Positions 36,178 through 44,941 of a stretch of DNA of 64,000 nucleotides are shown here, one piece after another. The number at the start of each line of letters is the position of its first letter. The first letter of the stretch is position 1. Both the position numbers and the translations under genes were made by a program. Source of the stretch: Maledivibacter halophilus (lineage in GTDB: Bacteria > Bacillota > Clostridia > Peptostreptococcales > Caminicellaceae); assembly GCF_900167445.1 (NCBI RefSeq), contig NZ_FUZT01000001.1:155094-219093 (forward strand), written 5' to 3'. The notes under the pieces are model-generated. The model worked only from the letters and a program-made list of their open reading frames with translations, was not told where the DNA came from and did not search any database.

Positions 36178-37371
36178 ATGGGATATAGTAAGAAAAAATA
36201 TAGAACTGGTTCTTTAGCAGGTTTTACAATATCTGTAGGAATAGGATTTTTAATATACTTTATTTTAAATAATATCCATGTGGCCAGTAATTGGCTAGAT
36301 TATAATACAATAGTGGCTAACGCAGGGCACAATTTATTGTATAAGTTTATATGGTATATTATGAACTTTACAGAAGCTCAATTTTATGCAGGATTCTTTG
36401 CTTCCTTAGGAATTATTGTAGGAGGATTTATAGCATGGCGGTTAGATGTAAAAAACTCAACTTTAAGAGGGTTTGATATTTCTTATGGATCTAATCTATG
36501 GCCCTGGGTATTAGCTTCTCAATTGTTGTCCTTGTTTATTGCAATATTTATTTTAAATTATACAAGATTTTTTGACATTGGAGATTATACTTGGTTGCCA
36601 ACTTTTATTACAGTAGTAGGTATTCCACCGGCTATAATGCTCTTGTATGGACCAAATATAAAAGCCCTATTTACAGGATCAATTCTTGGAGGAATAATGG
36701 GATTTCCAGTGGCCTTTTGGATAAATAATAATATAATTCCAGTTTTAGAAGTGCCAGGAGTAGTATCAAATGTATTCACAATGGCTATTACTGGGATATT
36801 AGTTTGTGCAATATGCAAAGCTTTGCCTTGGATGGAAAGGGTTCCTGCTAATTCTCTAAATAGACCAAAGGAGTCTCAAGAGCAAATTTTAGAAAATATG
36901 AAAAAGCCATCTTGGTTTGTAAGAAGGGTATTTGCAGATTTTACAGAAGCTCAGTTTTATGCCAATGAGATAGCTGGATTATTTCTTATAATAGGTGTTT
37001 GTTTAGATTGGATATTAAATGTTAATCATGGAGCCTATGCATCAGGAGCAATTCCAGCTATTATTCTATCTCAGTTTATTGGTTCAGCTATAGGAATATT
37101 TCTATATTTTGATAAATATGTAGAAAAGGGCTGGTATGCAACATTTGTACCGGTAGTAAGTGTTGGTCCAGCTTGTGTACTAATGTTTGGAGCTAATGTA
37201 AAAGTTGCTGTAATAGCAGGTGCATTAGGAGGTATAATTGGACCGCCTTTAGCAGAATATTTTTGTGACAAGCTTCCTAAGGGGTATCATCCTACAATAG
37301 GAAATGTAACATCCATGGGGGTCACTACAATAGTAGTATCTATAATAATTAAAGTTCTTCCTTGGTTTTAG
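36178..37371 (+). CDS. Internally duplicated membrane protein, putative transporter
   Basis: A 397-residue protein with about ten to twelve helices that I cannot place in a named family. It consists of two homologous halves. FTEAQFYAGFFASLGII (about residue 62) recurs as FTEAQFYANEIAGLFLII (about residue 256). VVGIPPAIMLLYGPNIKALF with GGIMGFPVA recurs as VVSVGPACVLMFGANVKVAV with GGIIGPPLAEYF. Such tandem symmetry is typical of secondary transporters. It starts 15 bases after the M20 gene with GGAGGCG upstream and ends at a good terminator, so it is the last gene of the PucR-controlled unit. Import of the amidohydrolase substrate is the natural guess. Confidence 0.75.
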   Translation: MGYSKKKYRTGSLAGFTISVGIGFLIYFILNNIHVASNWLDYNTIVANAGHNLLYKFIWYIMNFTEAQFYAGFFASLGIIVGGFIAWRLDVKNSTLRGFDISYGSNLWPWVLASQLLSLFIAIFILNYTRFFDIGDYTWLPTFITVVGIPPAIMLLYGPNIKALFTGSILGGIMGFPVAFWINNNIIPVLEVPGVVSNVFTMAITGILVCAICKALPWMERVPANSLNRPKESQEQILENMKKPSWFVRRVFADFTEAQFYANEIAGLFLIIGVCLDWILNVNHGAYASGAIPAIILSQFIGSAIGIFLYFDKYVEKGWYATFVPVVSVGPACVLMFGANVKVAVIAGALGGIIGPPLAEYFCDKLPKGYHPTIGNVTSMGVTTIVVSIIIKVLPWF

Positions 37372-37390
37372 AAGATCAAAATCTATATCA

Positions 37391-37425
37391 AAAGCAGCCA
37401 AGTTTTTATATGGCCTGCTTTTTTT
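37391..37425 (+). terminator. Terminator after the membrane-protein gene
   Basis: AAAGCAG-CCA (37391-37400) pairs with TGG-CTGCTTT around a short loop, with one unpaired C on each side, and a T-run follows to 37425. Confidence 0.85.
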
Positions 37426-37563
37426 AATGTCATAATGTTATAATGATTGGAATATGAATTTGTATGATATAATTAGAAGGCAATGTCATTATTTACAAAA
37501 AAGTCCCTAATAAAACTTTTATATAAATAACGTTAAGACTCAAAATGAAAAGGAGCAAAATTT

Positions 37564-38274
37564 ATGAAAGTAAGTTATAAAAAAAGGATTTTAATTAGGA
37601 AAAGACGGTTTTATAGAAGACTATTTGCATTGTTATTATTTATTACAATTATAGGAATTACTATTTTTATAAGGTGTTCAGCAAACTACAAATTTACTGT
37701 TTGTATAGACCCAGGCCATGGGGGATATGATCCCGGAGCCACCAATTCAATCTATAGAGCAGATGAAAAGGATATAGTACTGGATGTTTCTTTAAGATTG
37801 GCTAAAATCTTGAGAAAGGAAGATATAAAGGTCATATATACAAGAAAAAAAGATAAGGTATCCTGGGAAAACCAAAGAGAGTCATTAAGTGAAAGAAGCA
37901 AAATTTCTAATAAATCAAATGCAGATATTTTTATATCAATTCATGCAAATAATTTTGTAAAGGATACTAATGTTAAGGGTACGGAGGTATGGTGCAGATT
38001 TAAAAATACTGAAGACGAAATTCTTGCTAAAGAAATTAGCAATGAGCTTTCAAGTATAGGTTATACAAAGGATAGAGGTTTAAAATATGAAGAAGATAAG
38101 GAACTCTATGTTTTAAAAAATACCCAAGCCACATCGGTATTGGTTGAATTAGGATATATGAGTAATCCTGAAGACTTAAAATTTTTGATGTCTAAAGAAG
38201 GCAAAAATAAGTGTGCCGAGGCTATTGCCCAGGCCATTATAAATTATTATAAGACAATTAAAATAGAGGAATAA
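37564..38274 (+). CDS. N-acetylmuramoyl-L-alanine amidase (Amidase_3, CwlD-like)
   Basis: A 236-residue cell-wall hydrolase. A basic N-terminus and one membrane helix (about residues 19-36) are followed by an Amidase_3 domain. The domain shows IDPGHGGYDPG (zinc His), DISIHAN-type sequence in IFISIHANNF (zinc His) and LVELGYMSNPED with the catalytic Glu. It cleaves the bond between N-acetylmuramic acid and the peptide stem. Size and membrane anchor resemble CwlD, which makes the muramic lactam of the spore cortex; no other sporulation gene is near, so vegetative roles remain possible. It is transcribed alone. Confidence 0.87.
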   Translation: MKVSYKKRILIRKRRFYRRLFALLLFITIIGITIFIRCSANYKFTVCIDPGHGGYDPGATNSIYRADEKDIVLDVSLRLAKILRKEDIKVIYTRKKDKVSWENQRESLSERSKISNKSNADIFISIHANNFVKDTNVKGTEVWCRFKNTEDEILAKEISNELSSIGYTKDRGLKYEEDKELYVLKNTQATSVLVELGYMSNPEDLKFLMSKEGKNKCAEAIAQAIINYYKTIKIEE

Positions 38275-38368
38275 ATATAGATATTATTGAAAATTAAATA
38301 TTAAAATATGTGAAAAGTAAAAGACTTCAAATATCTTTCTAAAAAATAAATGGTCTTTATATATGATT

Positions 38369-38526
38369 GGGATAATTGCATAATTTAAATTGGAGACAAT
38401 TACATATGGGGATAGTATTCTTGATTTAGCTATTTAGAATAGAACATATTATGACAGTAAGTTCTAGGAGGTTTTAAAATTAAATATAGTAGGTAGTTTT
38501 TAAGAAGGTAATTATGCAATTTCCTC
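38369..38526 (-). repeat. MITE-like element, family 1 copy D
   Basis: It starts GGGATAATTGCAT and ends ATGCAATTTCCTC, and is about the same length as copies A and B. The interior aligns in reverse orientation (TAGCTATTTAGAATAGAA; GAAGGTAATTATGCAATTT). It is the most diverged full copy and no target duplication can be seen. It lies between the amidase and the convergent Crp/Fnr gene. Confidence 0.65.
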
Positions 38527-38561
38527 CACTATTTAATTCATTCTATTTGACAAGAGCGTAC

Positions 38562-39206
38562 CTATAGAACATGAATATTTCCTTTAATACGTCTAATTTT
38601 ATCTTCTTCTTCTAGCTCGTTTAGTTTTTTTGTAACGGTACTTCTAGTAGAACCTATCATAGCAGCTAATTGTTCATGGGTGAGCTTAATATTTATCTTT
38701 ATTCCAACTTTGGTTTTTATACCCTGTTGAATCGATAATCTTTTAAGTAAGAACAATAATCTGTTTTTTATATTATGAAAAGATGAGTCATATATTTGGG
38801 CCATCAATATACGAAATTTTGTTGTTATCATTAATAGTAAACTATTATACAAATTCGGGTTTTCTTTGAGTACTTGATAAAATTTATTTTTATCGATCTT
38901 ACGAACTATTGTATTTTCTAGGGCTTTTGTCATTACTAAGTCATAGTCTTCCTGTATAAGGGTTATTTCGCCAAAAATATCTCCCCTTGAAAGAATAAGT
39001 ATAGTTTTTTCTTCTCCATTAATGTCTATGAAATACTGTTTAACTTTTCCTTCTAAGATTAAATAGATATGATTTAATTTTTTATGTTCAAATTCAATAA
39101 AAGAATGGGGAGAGAAAATTTTTTTTATGCCATATTGGCAAAAATTATTTATTAAATCATTCTTATAATTATAGTTTACTTTATATTCAGAAAAGATGTT
39201 ATCCAT
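38562..39206 (-). CDS. Crp/Fnr family transcriptional regulator
   Basis: A 214-residue regulator with an N-terminal cyclic-nucleotide-binding-type barrel (FEHKKLNHIYLILEGKVKQY; LSRGDIFGEITL) and a C-terminal winged helix (LTHEQLAAMIGSTRSTVTKKL). Only one cysteine is present (in the N-terminal region), so an FNR iron-sulphur cluster is not expected; the effector is unknown. I use ATG 39206 with GGTGGTG upstream; the ATG at 39230 is further out. It is divergent from the creatininase-symporter operon, and a Crp-type palindrome lies between them (39307-39322). Confidence 0.88.
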   Translation of the reverse strand: MDNIFSEYKVNYNYKNDLINNFCQYGIKKIFSPHSFIEFEHKKLNHIYLILEGKVKQYFIDINGEEKTILILSRGDIFGEITLIQEDYDLVMTKALENTIVRKIDKNKFYQVLKENPNLYNSLLLMITTKFRILMAQIYDSSFHNIKNRLLFLLKRLSIQQGIKTKVGIKINIKLTHEQLAAMIGSTRSTVTKKLNELEEEDKIRRIKGNIHVL

Positions 39207-39306
39207 AGTTTCACCACCTATTTTAGTCATATATTAATCATTCTATATTATAGATAAAAGACCTCTATAAATAATATAATGAATATTTATAATATTTTCA
39301 GAAAAT

Positions 39307-39349
39307 TGTGTTTTAGGACACAGTTTTATTTTTTTATATATTTTATAAT
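39307..39349 (+). promoter_or_regulatory. Crp/Fnr-type operator at class II position of a promoter
   Basis: TGTGT-TTTAGG-ACACA (39307-39322) is a 5-6-5 palindrome of Crp/Fnr type. A perfect TATAAT lies at 39344-39349. With +1 at about 39356, the palindrome is centred at -41.5, the position used by activators that replace the -35 contact; no good -35 box is seen. A second TATAAT at 39288-39293 lies upstream of the palindrome. Confidence 0.6.
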
Positions 39350-39374
39350 AAAATTAAAAAGAAGGAGGTATAGT

Positions 39375-40151
39375 ATGTTTTCAAATTGGCTACATGAAAA
39401 TAGTTGGGAAGAGGCAAAAAAATTAATTGAAAGAAGTAAAGGTGTAGCAATAATACCTGTAGGCAGCACAGAACAGCATGGGTATCATCTACCATTAGGA
39501 ACAGATACCTATGTTGCTATAACTTTAGCAGAGGAAGCTGCTTTAAAAACAGATGCTGTTATTGCTCCACCAGTGTGGTTTGGTTGGAGTCCACATCATA
39601 TGGTATTACCAGGAACCATAACTATAAGACCAGAGGTGTTGGTAGAGTATTTATACGATATTATTCACTCTTTAAAGGAACATGGACTTGACAAATTTAT
39701 TATTATTAATGGTCATAGGATAGTTAATATAACGTGGATGCAGCTTGCAGCAGAAAGGTGCCAGAGAAATCTTAAAGTAAAAGTAAATATATTTGATCCG
39801 GCTTATATGTCAAAAGATATAATAAATAAATTGGATTTTGGGGCTGTAGGGCATGCAGAAGAAATAGAAACCTCCCACATGATGTACAGATATCCTGATT
39901 TTGTTAATTTGGAAAAGGCAGTAGATAATCCTATACATCCTAAAGATTTGTATTCAGTGGACCCTAGATATACTCATGATACCTTGTGTTATGTTCCCAG
40001 CTCAATAGAAGAAGCTAAAAAACATGCACAAGCTTCTGGTGGAGCCAGTGGAGAACCAACAAAATCTTCAAAAGAAAAAGGAGAAATATATCATAATCAT
40101 TTGATTAATAATTTAGTTAGAATAATAAAGGATTTGCAAAAGGAAAAATAA
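39375..40151 (+). CDS. Creatininase family protein
   Basis: A 258-residue member of the creatininase/creatinine amidohydrolase family. Metal-binding residues are visible in GSTEQHGYHLPLGTDTYV, and GHAEEIETSHMMYRYP contains the later conserved Glu and His. The family's NGHGGN motif reads NGHRIVN here, so the glycine pair is lost and the active-site loop may differ. Known members open cyclic amides (creatinine, formamidopyrimidines). I start at ATG 39375 right after GGAGGTATAGT; the longer form from 39279 runs through the promoter. Followed by a DUF3311 protein and a sodium symporter that may bring in its substrate. Confidence 0.85.
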   Translation: MFSNWLHENSWEEAKKLIERSKGVAIIPVGSTEQHGYHLPLGTDTYVAITLAEEAALKTDAVIAPPVWFGWSPHHMVLPGTITIRPEVLVEYLYDIIHSLKEHGLDKFIIINGHRIVNITWMQLAAERCQRNLKVKVNIFDPAYMSKDIINKLDFGAVGHAEEIETSHMMYRYPDFVNLEKAVDNPIHPKDLYSVDPRYTHDTLCYVPSSIEEAKKHAQASGGASGEPTKSSKEKGEIYHNHLINNLVRIIKDLQKEK

Positions 40152-40176
40152 GAGAATATAGAAGGAGGTAAGGATT

Positions 40177-40401
40177 TTGAAAATTAGTAAGGGTGAAAAA
40201 GTTATATATTCTATTTTTATATTATGCTTAATAATGTTAAATCCTCCAGTTTTAAATATAGCAAACAATTATGCAAAAACTAAGCCTCTAACTTTTAACT
40301 TTCCAACACTTTGGATATGGTTACAGATTTGGTACCTAGTGGCCATAATCACATTTTTAGTAGGAGCGATTAAAATAAAGAATTGGAAAAAAGATTATTA
40401 G
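40177..40401 (+). CDS. DUF3311-like small membrane protein
   Basis: A 74-residue protein with two membrane helices (about residues 8-28 and 48-68) and a basic end NWKKDY. The motif LNPPVLNIANN and the helix WLQIWYLVAI with its exit into basic residues fit the DUF3311 family. Small proteins of this type are commonly encoded directly before SSS sodium symporters and are thought to be accessory subunits. Here the TTG start (after GGAGG) is 25 bases beyond the creatininase gene, and the symporter begins 13 bases later. Confidence 0.75.
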   Translation: MKISKGEKVIYSIFILCLIMLNPPVLNIANNYAKTKPLTFNFPTLWIWLQIWYLVAIITFLVGAIKIKNWKKDY

Positions 40402-40414
40402 GGAGGGGTAAACT

Positions 40415-41887
40415 GTGAATATTGGTCTTATAATTTTAATATTATACACAATTAGCTTGCTTGGAATAGCTTATTATGCTTCTAAACAAGATAAAAAAAA
40501 TATTTCGGATTTTGCAACTGCCAGCAGTTCATTAGGGATATTTGTATTGACTCTTACATTTAGTGCAACCTATCATAGCTCATATGCATTTTTAGGTGCA
40601 CCAGGATTTGTTTATGCAAATGGAATAGGTTGGTGGGTAAATGGTATTTGGACAGTTTTCCCAGGAATTCTATTTTGGATATTAGGAAGGCGTTTTTGGT
40701 TTTTAGGAAAGAAATATGGATATATTTCCATGGCTCAGTACATAAGTGATGTTTACCAGGATCATATGATAGGGCTTTTAGTTACAATTATTACTTTAAT
40801 ATTTACTATACCCTATGTAGCTATGCAGGCAATAGGTTCAGGTTATATTTTTGAAGTAATAAGTGAAGGGAAATTAAGCTATGAATTTGGAACAATAATA
40901 TTCTTTGGATTAATGATAATATTAGTTTGGCTTGGAGGAATGAAGGGCATTGCTATAACAGATGCAGCTCAAGGCGTTTTTATGTGGATTGGTATGGTTA
41001 TTGGATCCTATTGGATTATTAAAGTGAATTTTGGTTCTATTTCTAATGCTTATGTTGAAGCCATGAAGATATTACCTGAGCATTTTACTTTACCAGGACC
41101 AAAGGGAGTTGTAACTTCTGGGGATTGGATCTCTAGGTGGACTGTAATCACTATTGGAATGATGATGTTTCCACATATAACTTTAAGATTTTTTTCAGGT
41201 AAATCTTTAAGAGTTCTTAAATGGTCTTCTGTTTTTTCATCTATATATTTGACATCTATATTTATATTTACACCAGCTATAGGCTTTGCTGGTAATATAA
41301 TTTTCCCAAATATTGCATCTCCAGATATTATATTTCCAGAAATGCTTTTAAAATATACACCTTTAGTATTTTCTTCATTAGTTATTGCAGGAGCATTAGC
41401 TGCTTCAATGTCAACTGGAAATTCGCAATTGCATGCAGTTAGTAGTATGGTTTCTACTGATGTATATAAAAAATATATTGATAAATCAGCTAATGCATAT
41501 AAGCAATATACAGTTGCCAAGGTTGCAACATTGATATTTGGAGTGTTTTCAGTTGTTGTGGCTCTGCAAAGACCAGGACTTTTGGGAAATATTTTAGCCC
41601 TTTCCAACGGTGGAGTGGCAGCTTTAGCTCCTGCTATGATAGGAGGAATCTATTGGAAAAAAGCTACTAGAGAAGGAGCATTATGGAGTATTATTTTTGG
41701 CGAAATAGCTATGCTGCTAACTACATTTGTTGTACCTAGTCCCTTGGGAATAATGCCTGGATTATGGGGACTTATAGTATCATTTATGGTATATATTTTA
41801 ATATGTAATATCACAAAAACAAATGAAAGAACTATAGAAATAATAGATTCAATCAATGATTTCTTTTATAGTGGAGCAAAAGTTTAA
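40415..41887 (+). CDS. Sodium:solute symporter (SSS family)
   Basis: A 490-residue permease with about thirteen helices. Family motifs: ASKQDKKNISDFATASSSLG, LTLTFSATYHSSYAFLGAPG, GGMKGIAITDAAQG and the sodium-site stretch LAASMSTGNSQLHAVSSM. It belongs to the pantothenate/PanF-like branch rather than the PutP branch at 5353. GTG start at 40415 with GGGAGGGG upstream. Operon context with creatininase suggests a cyclic amide or ureido compound as substrate (inference). Terminates at 41933-41969. Confidence 0.88.
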   Translation: MNIGLIILILYTISLLGIAYYASKQDKKNISDFATASSSLGIFVLTLTFSATYHSSYAFLGAPGFVYANGIGWWVNGIWTVFPGILFWILGRRFWFLGKKYGYISMAQYISDVYQDHMIGLLVTIITLIFTIPYVAMQAIGSGYIFEVISEGKLSYEFGTIIFFGLMIILVWLGGMKGIAITDAAQGVFMWIGMVIGSYWIIKVNFGSISNAYVEAMKILPEHFTLPGPKGVVTSGDWISRWTVITIGMMMFPHITLRFFSGKSLRVLKWSSVFSSIYLTSIFIFTPAIGFAGNIIFPNIASPDIIFPEMLLKYTPLVFSSLVIAGALAASMSTGNSQLHAVSSMVSTDVYKKYIDKSANAYKQYTVAKVATLIFGVFSVVVALQRPGLLGNILALSNGGVAALAPAMIGGIYWKKATREGALWSIIFGEIAMLLTTFVVPSPLGIMPGLWGLIVSFMVYILICNITKTNERTIEIIDSINDFFYSGAKV

Positions 41888-41932
41888 TTATATAAAAATT
41901 CAATAAAATTAAATAAAGACAAGGACTTAAAA

Positions 41933-41969
41933 ATGAAATCTAACCATTTAGTTAGATTTCATTTTTTTT
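41933..41969 (+). terminator. Terminator of the creatininase-symporter operon
   Basis: ATGAAATCTAAC (41933-41944) pairs exactly with GTTAGATTTCAT (41951-41962), followed by seven further T residues. Confidence 0.92.
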
Positions 41970-42070
41970 AAATTAATTATGCTATAATTTTTTTATCAAT
42001 TGCAGAATGAAAAAGATACAAATTTGAAGCATAAAAGATTATAGCAATAAGAATAAAATAGGAGGTTTTT

Positions 42071-43858
42071 ATGAAAAAAATAATCAGTTTATTATTGGTT
42101 TTATTACTTAGCTTCACATTCTTTGGTTGTTCAAAGGAAATATCCAGTCAAAAAACAGAGGAAGAATTAAGAGCAGAAATAAAGGCAGAAATGGAAGAAG
42201 AAGCAAAGCGTAAAGAGGAATTAAAGGAAGAGATGAAAAAAGAAATGGAGGGTGAATCAGAGGATAAGCAAGAAGAAAATGCACATCCATCAAAATCTTT
42301 AGATGTAAGAAATAATGATGAATTATATAAATTTATAAATAGTACGTATCCTAATAAATATAATAGAGAAGATTTTGATAAATGGAACCCCTTTTATTTT
42401 GATATAACTGGAGATGGGAATGATGAGGTTAGTTTTACATCTACCTATTCTGAGGGTAATCTAGAAAATGCTATATTTATCACAGCAGATAATGGTGAGT
42501 ATAGAATAATATCATCGGATATTGTTCTATCAAAGTATAAGAATGACCTTGCCTATAATGAAGGCTTTATAACTATAGCACAAAAGGCTGGTGGCTCAGG
42601 TATGTTTTTAGAACAAACCAGCTATTTTGTTTATGATGGAGAAAAAATTAAATCGGCAGATGCTTTTATAGTTACAGAGGATGTAGTAGCCCATCCAAAA
42701 GGATATATAATTAAAGGGGAAATAGAAGGAGATCCAAAGAACTTTGTATATACTGCTACAAAAGAAGATTATGCCACAGAGAAGACTTCTGTAATAGAAA
42801 AAACAAAATATGTGTATAATCCTGAAACTATGAAATTTGATAAAGAAATTATAATTAAAAAAGAAGATAATGAAGAAGGGGATTCAAGCAGCAAAAAACA
42901 AAGCACAGAAGACAAAAATACGAAAAATCAAGAAGTGAAGAATGATTATACTAAGGGATTTGATTATGAAGTAAGAGATGGGAATGTATATGTGAAATAT
43001 AAAAATACTGGTAATGAAATAGAGGTATATAATCCTAAGACTACTACAATACATAAGGATGACGGTAACGGTTTATTCACCTTTAAATCCGGTGAAGTGC
43101 AAGGTGCCATTGCAAGAACTGCAAGCCAAGGTAATAATGGGAAAAGAGTGTATTTTACTACTAATGAGTATGATGAATATGTTAGAAATGCCTATTCAAC
43201 CTTTTATGTAGATATGGCAACTCTTAAGGTGTATTTTGTTGCAAATGGAGAATATATAAAGCATATTACAGATTACCCCTATAATAATTATACTATAATT
43301 GCAAATGAACAAGACGGATCAGCAATATATAGTGTATATGACAGTGCTAATCAATTTGCTTGCTATTTAGGAGGCGATTTGAGTGAGGATATAGTAGCTC
43401 AAATAGCCAGTGCTGTGGAAAAGACCAGCTCAGATGCTGGACTTCATGGGCTATCGAGCTTTAAAAAGGAGACAATAGGAGAAGAAGAAATAGATTATTC
43501 TAAGTATATAGCAGTTGTAATTCCTATGCACAGCACATCAAATATTGATTCTCTCACAAAGAAAACATGCAGCTTCAGTGATAATCCAAATAATCAAAAG
43601 GTAATCTTTAGTGTTTTTGGTGAGATGAAAGATATTAAAATTACATATTTTGAAAACATGGATTCTAAGGGAGAAGTAGAAAATATAGATAAGCTTAAAA
43701 ATTTTTACCTAGAGATTTATGCACCCTTTGGTACAGATATGTCATCTGTAAAGGTCACAGGAAAGGTACACATAGGAGAAGGGTATTATGAAGATGTAAA
43801 ATTCACCCTTGATGATATGAGGGATACAAGTGAATATGAGATTTTAAAATATGAATAA
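42071..43858 (+). CDS. Lipoprotein with N-terminal coiled coil, first of three related genes
   Basis: A 595-residue surface lipoprotein. The signal peptide ends in FFGC (Cys20). A strongly charged helix follows, with EEELRAEIKAEM-type repeats (residues about 30-70), most likely a coiled coil. A beta-rich domain with FDITGDGNDEVSFTS (VCBS/FG-GAP-like calcium motif) lies near residue 115. A Lys/Glu linker around residue 275 leads to a C-terminal region with no family that I recognise. The first 45 residues are nearly shared with the two lipoproteins downstream, whereas the rest is different. A terminator precedes it, so it has its own promoter. Confidence 0.75.
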   Translation: MKKIISLLLVLLLSFTFFGCSKEISSQKTEEELRAEIKAEMEEEAKRKEELKEEMKKEMEGESEDKQEENAHPSKSLDVRNNDELYKFINSTYPNKYNREDFDKWNPFYFDITGDGNDEVSFTSTYSEGNLENAIFITADNGEYRIISSDIVLSKYKNDLAYNEGFITIAQKAGGSGMFLEQTSYFVYDGEKIKSADAFIVTEDVVAHPKGYIIKGEIEGDPKNFVYTATKEDYATEKTSVIEKTKYVYNPETMKFDKEIIIKKEDNEEGDSSSKKQSTEDKNTKNQEVKNDYTKGFDYEVRDGNVYVKYKNTGNEIEVYNPKTTTIHKDDGNGLFTFKSGEVQGAIARTASQGNNGKRVYFTTNEYDEYVRNAYSTFYVDMATLKVYFVANGEYIKHITDYPYNNYTIIANEQDGSAIYSVYDSANQFACYLGGDLSEDIVAQIASAVEKTSSDAGLHGLSSFKKETIGEEEIDYSKYIAVVIPMHSTSNIDSLTKKTCSFSDNPNNQKVIFSVFGEMKDIKITYFENMDSKGEVENIDKLKNFYLEIYAPFGTDMSSVKVTGKVHIGEGYYEDVKFTLDDMRDTSEYEILKYE

Positions 43859-43942
43859 GTATATAGATTTCCTATAGTAAAATTTAATTTAAACATATCA
43901 AAATATCCAATTTTTTTGGGGAATTTTGAGAAGGAGGTTTCT

Positions 43943-44752
43943 ATGAAAAAAATAATTAGTTTATTACTTGTATTAACCCTTGTTTTAACACAGGTTGCTT
44001 GTACTAATAAAGCTGCTAAGACAGAAGAAGAGCTAGAAGCAGAGATACGTGCCGAATTGGAAAATGAAGCTGAGGCTAAGGAAAAACTTAAAGAAGAGAT
44101 TAAAGCCGAAATGGAAGCTGAAGACGAGGACAAAAACAAAGATGAAGAAAAGTCATTGGATAAAGATAATACCGTGATATTAGAAGGTATAATTACAGAT
44201 TATAGACCACAAGATGGTATTGGGGTAATATTAGATAAAGAGAAAAAAATATATGGAAAAGATGTAAAAAGAATATTTTTTAAGGACAATAAGCTTTTAG
44301 ACTTTATTCCAAGAAAATATTTAACCTATGGCCTAGAGCTAGGTACTACTATAAAGGGTGCTCATAATGAAAAAATACCAGTAAAGGTAAGGGTAGATGC
44401 CGATAGCTTTGAGTACTTTGAACCCCTATGGAGAACAACTGTTGACCTTGTTAAGGTTGTTTCATTAGATGGAGAAAGTAATCCTGCTGATAAGAGTGAA
44501 AAAGATTTTCCAGATGATTATTACAAGGATGTAATTAATGCTTTAACAGAACCCTATTTTGAAAATCTTAGTGAAAACATAAAGGATATGGATTTATATG
44601 AAAACAATAGTGATTTTAAAACAGCAGTAGATAAGTTATATGAAAAAGGCTATTCTATTAAAAAAGGCGACTCTAGTTATATTATTAATAAAAGTGAAGA
44701 AGGAAAAGATAAATCATCTAAAGGAGAATTAGAAGGTTCTACTAATTTGTAA
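43943..44752 (+). CDS. Lipoprotein with N-terminal coiled coil, second related gene (C-terminally short)
   Basis: A 269-residue lipoprotein. The signal peptide ends with TQVAC (Cys20), then TEEELEAEIRAEL coiled-coil repeats to about residue 70. A domain from about residue 78 to 255 (VILDKEKKIYG, FIPRKYLTYG, VKVVSLDGESN, EKGYSIKKGDSSY) is paralogous to the third lipoprotein. Unlike that protein it ends after this domain, and a relic of the missing part lies at 44822-44932. ATG 43943 is used because AAGGAGG lies five bases upstream; the ATG at 43916 has none. Confidence 0.75.
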   Translation: MKKIISLLLVLTLVLTQVACTNKAAKTEEELEAEIRAELENEAEAKEKLKEEIKAEMEAEDEDKNKDEEKSLDKDNTVILEGIITDYRPQDGIGVILDKEKKIYGKDVKRIFFKDNKLLDFIPRKYLTYGLELGTTIKGAHNEKIPVKVRVDADSFEYFEPLWRTTVDLVKVVSLDGESNPADKSEKDFPDDYYKDVINALTEPYFENLSENIKDMDLYENNSDFKTAVDKLYEKGYSIKKGDSSYIINKSEEGKDKSSKGELEGSTNL

Positions 44753-44821
44753 GCTCTCAATTATTGAGCCCAGTGATAAACACAAGGATATAAATATTAG
44801 TAAAAAGATGAGCTTTTTGGT

Positions 44822-44932
44822 ATGGATTTTGACATGACTATTTATGGAGGAATTTATAATCTTAAAAACGATGATAAAAAGACCTATGAAGAAACAGAGG
44901 AGCTTGGAAGTATTTCTATCAATAAAGAATAG
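44822..44932 (+). pseudogene. Relic of a lipoprotein C-terminal domain
   Basis: A 36-codon open stretch reads MDFDMTIYGGIYN and EETEELGSISINKE. It corresponds to the YEYPYTGMTVRYYHGKE and LENAELGSIDITEH part of the third lipoprotein (codons about 300-325). It has no ribosome binding site and ends at a TAG inside the ribosome binding site of the next gene. It appears to be the separated tail of the second lipoprotein, cut off by stop codons in the 70 bases between. Confidence 0.6.
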
Positions 44933-44941
44933 GAGGAAGTT

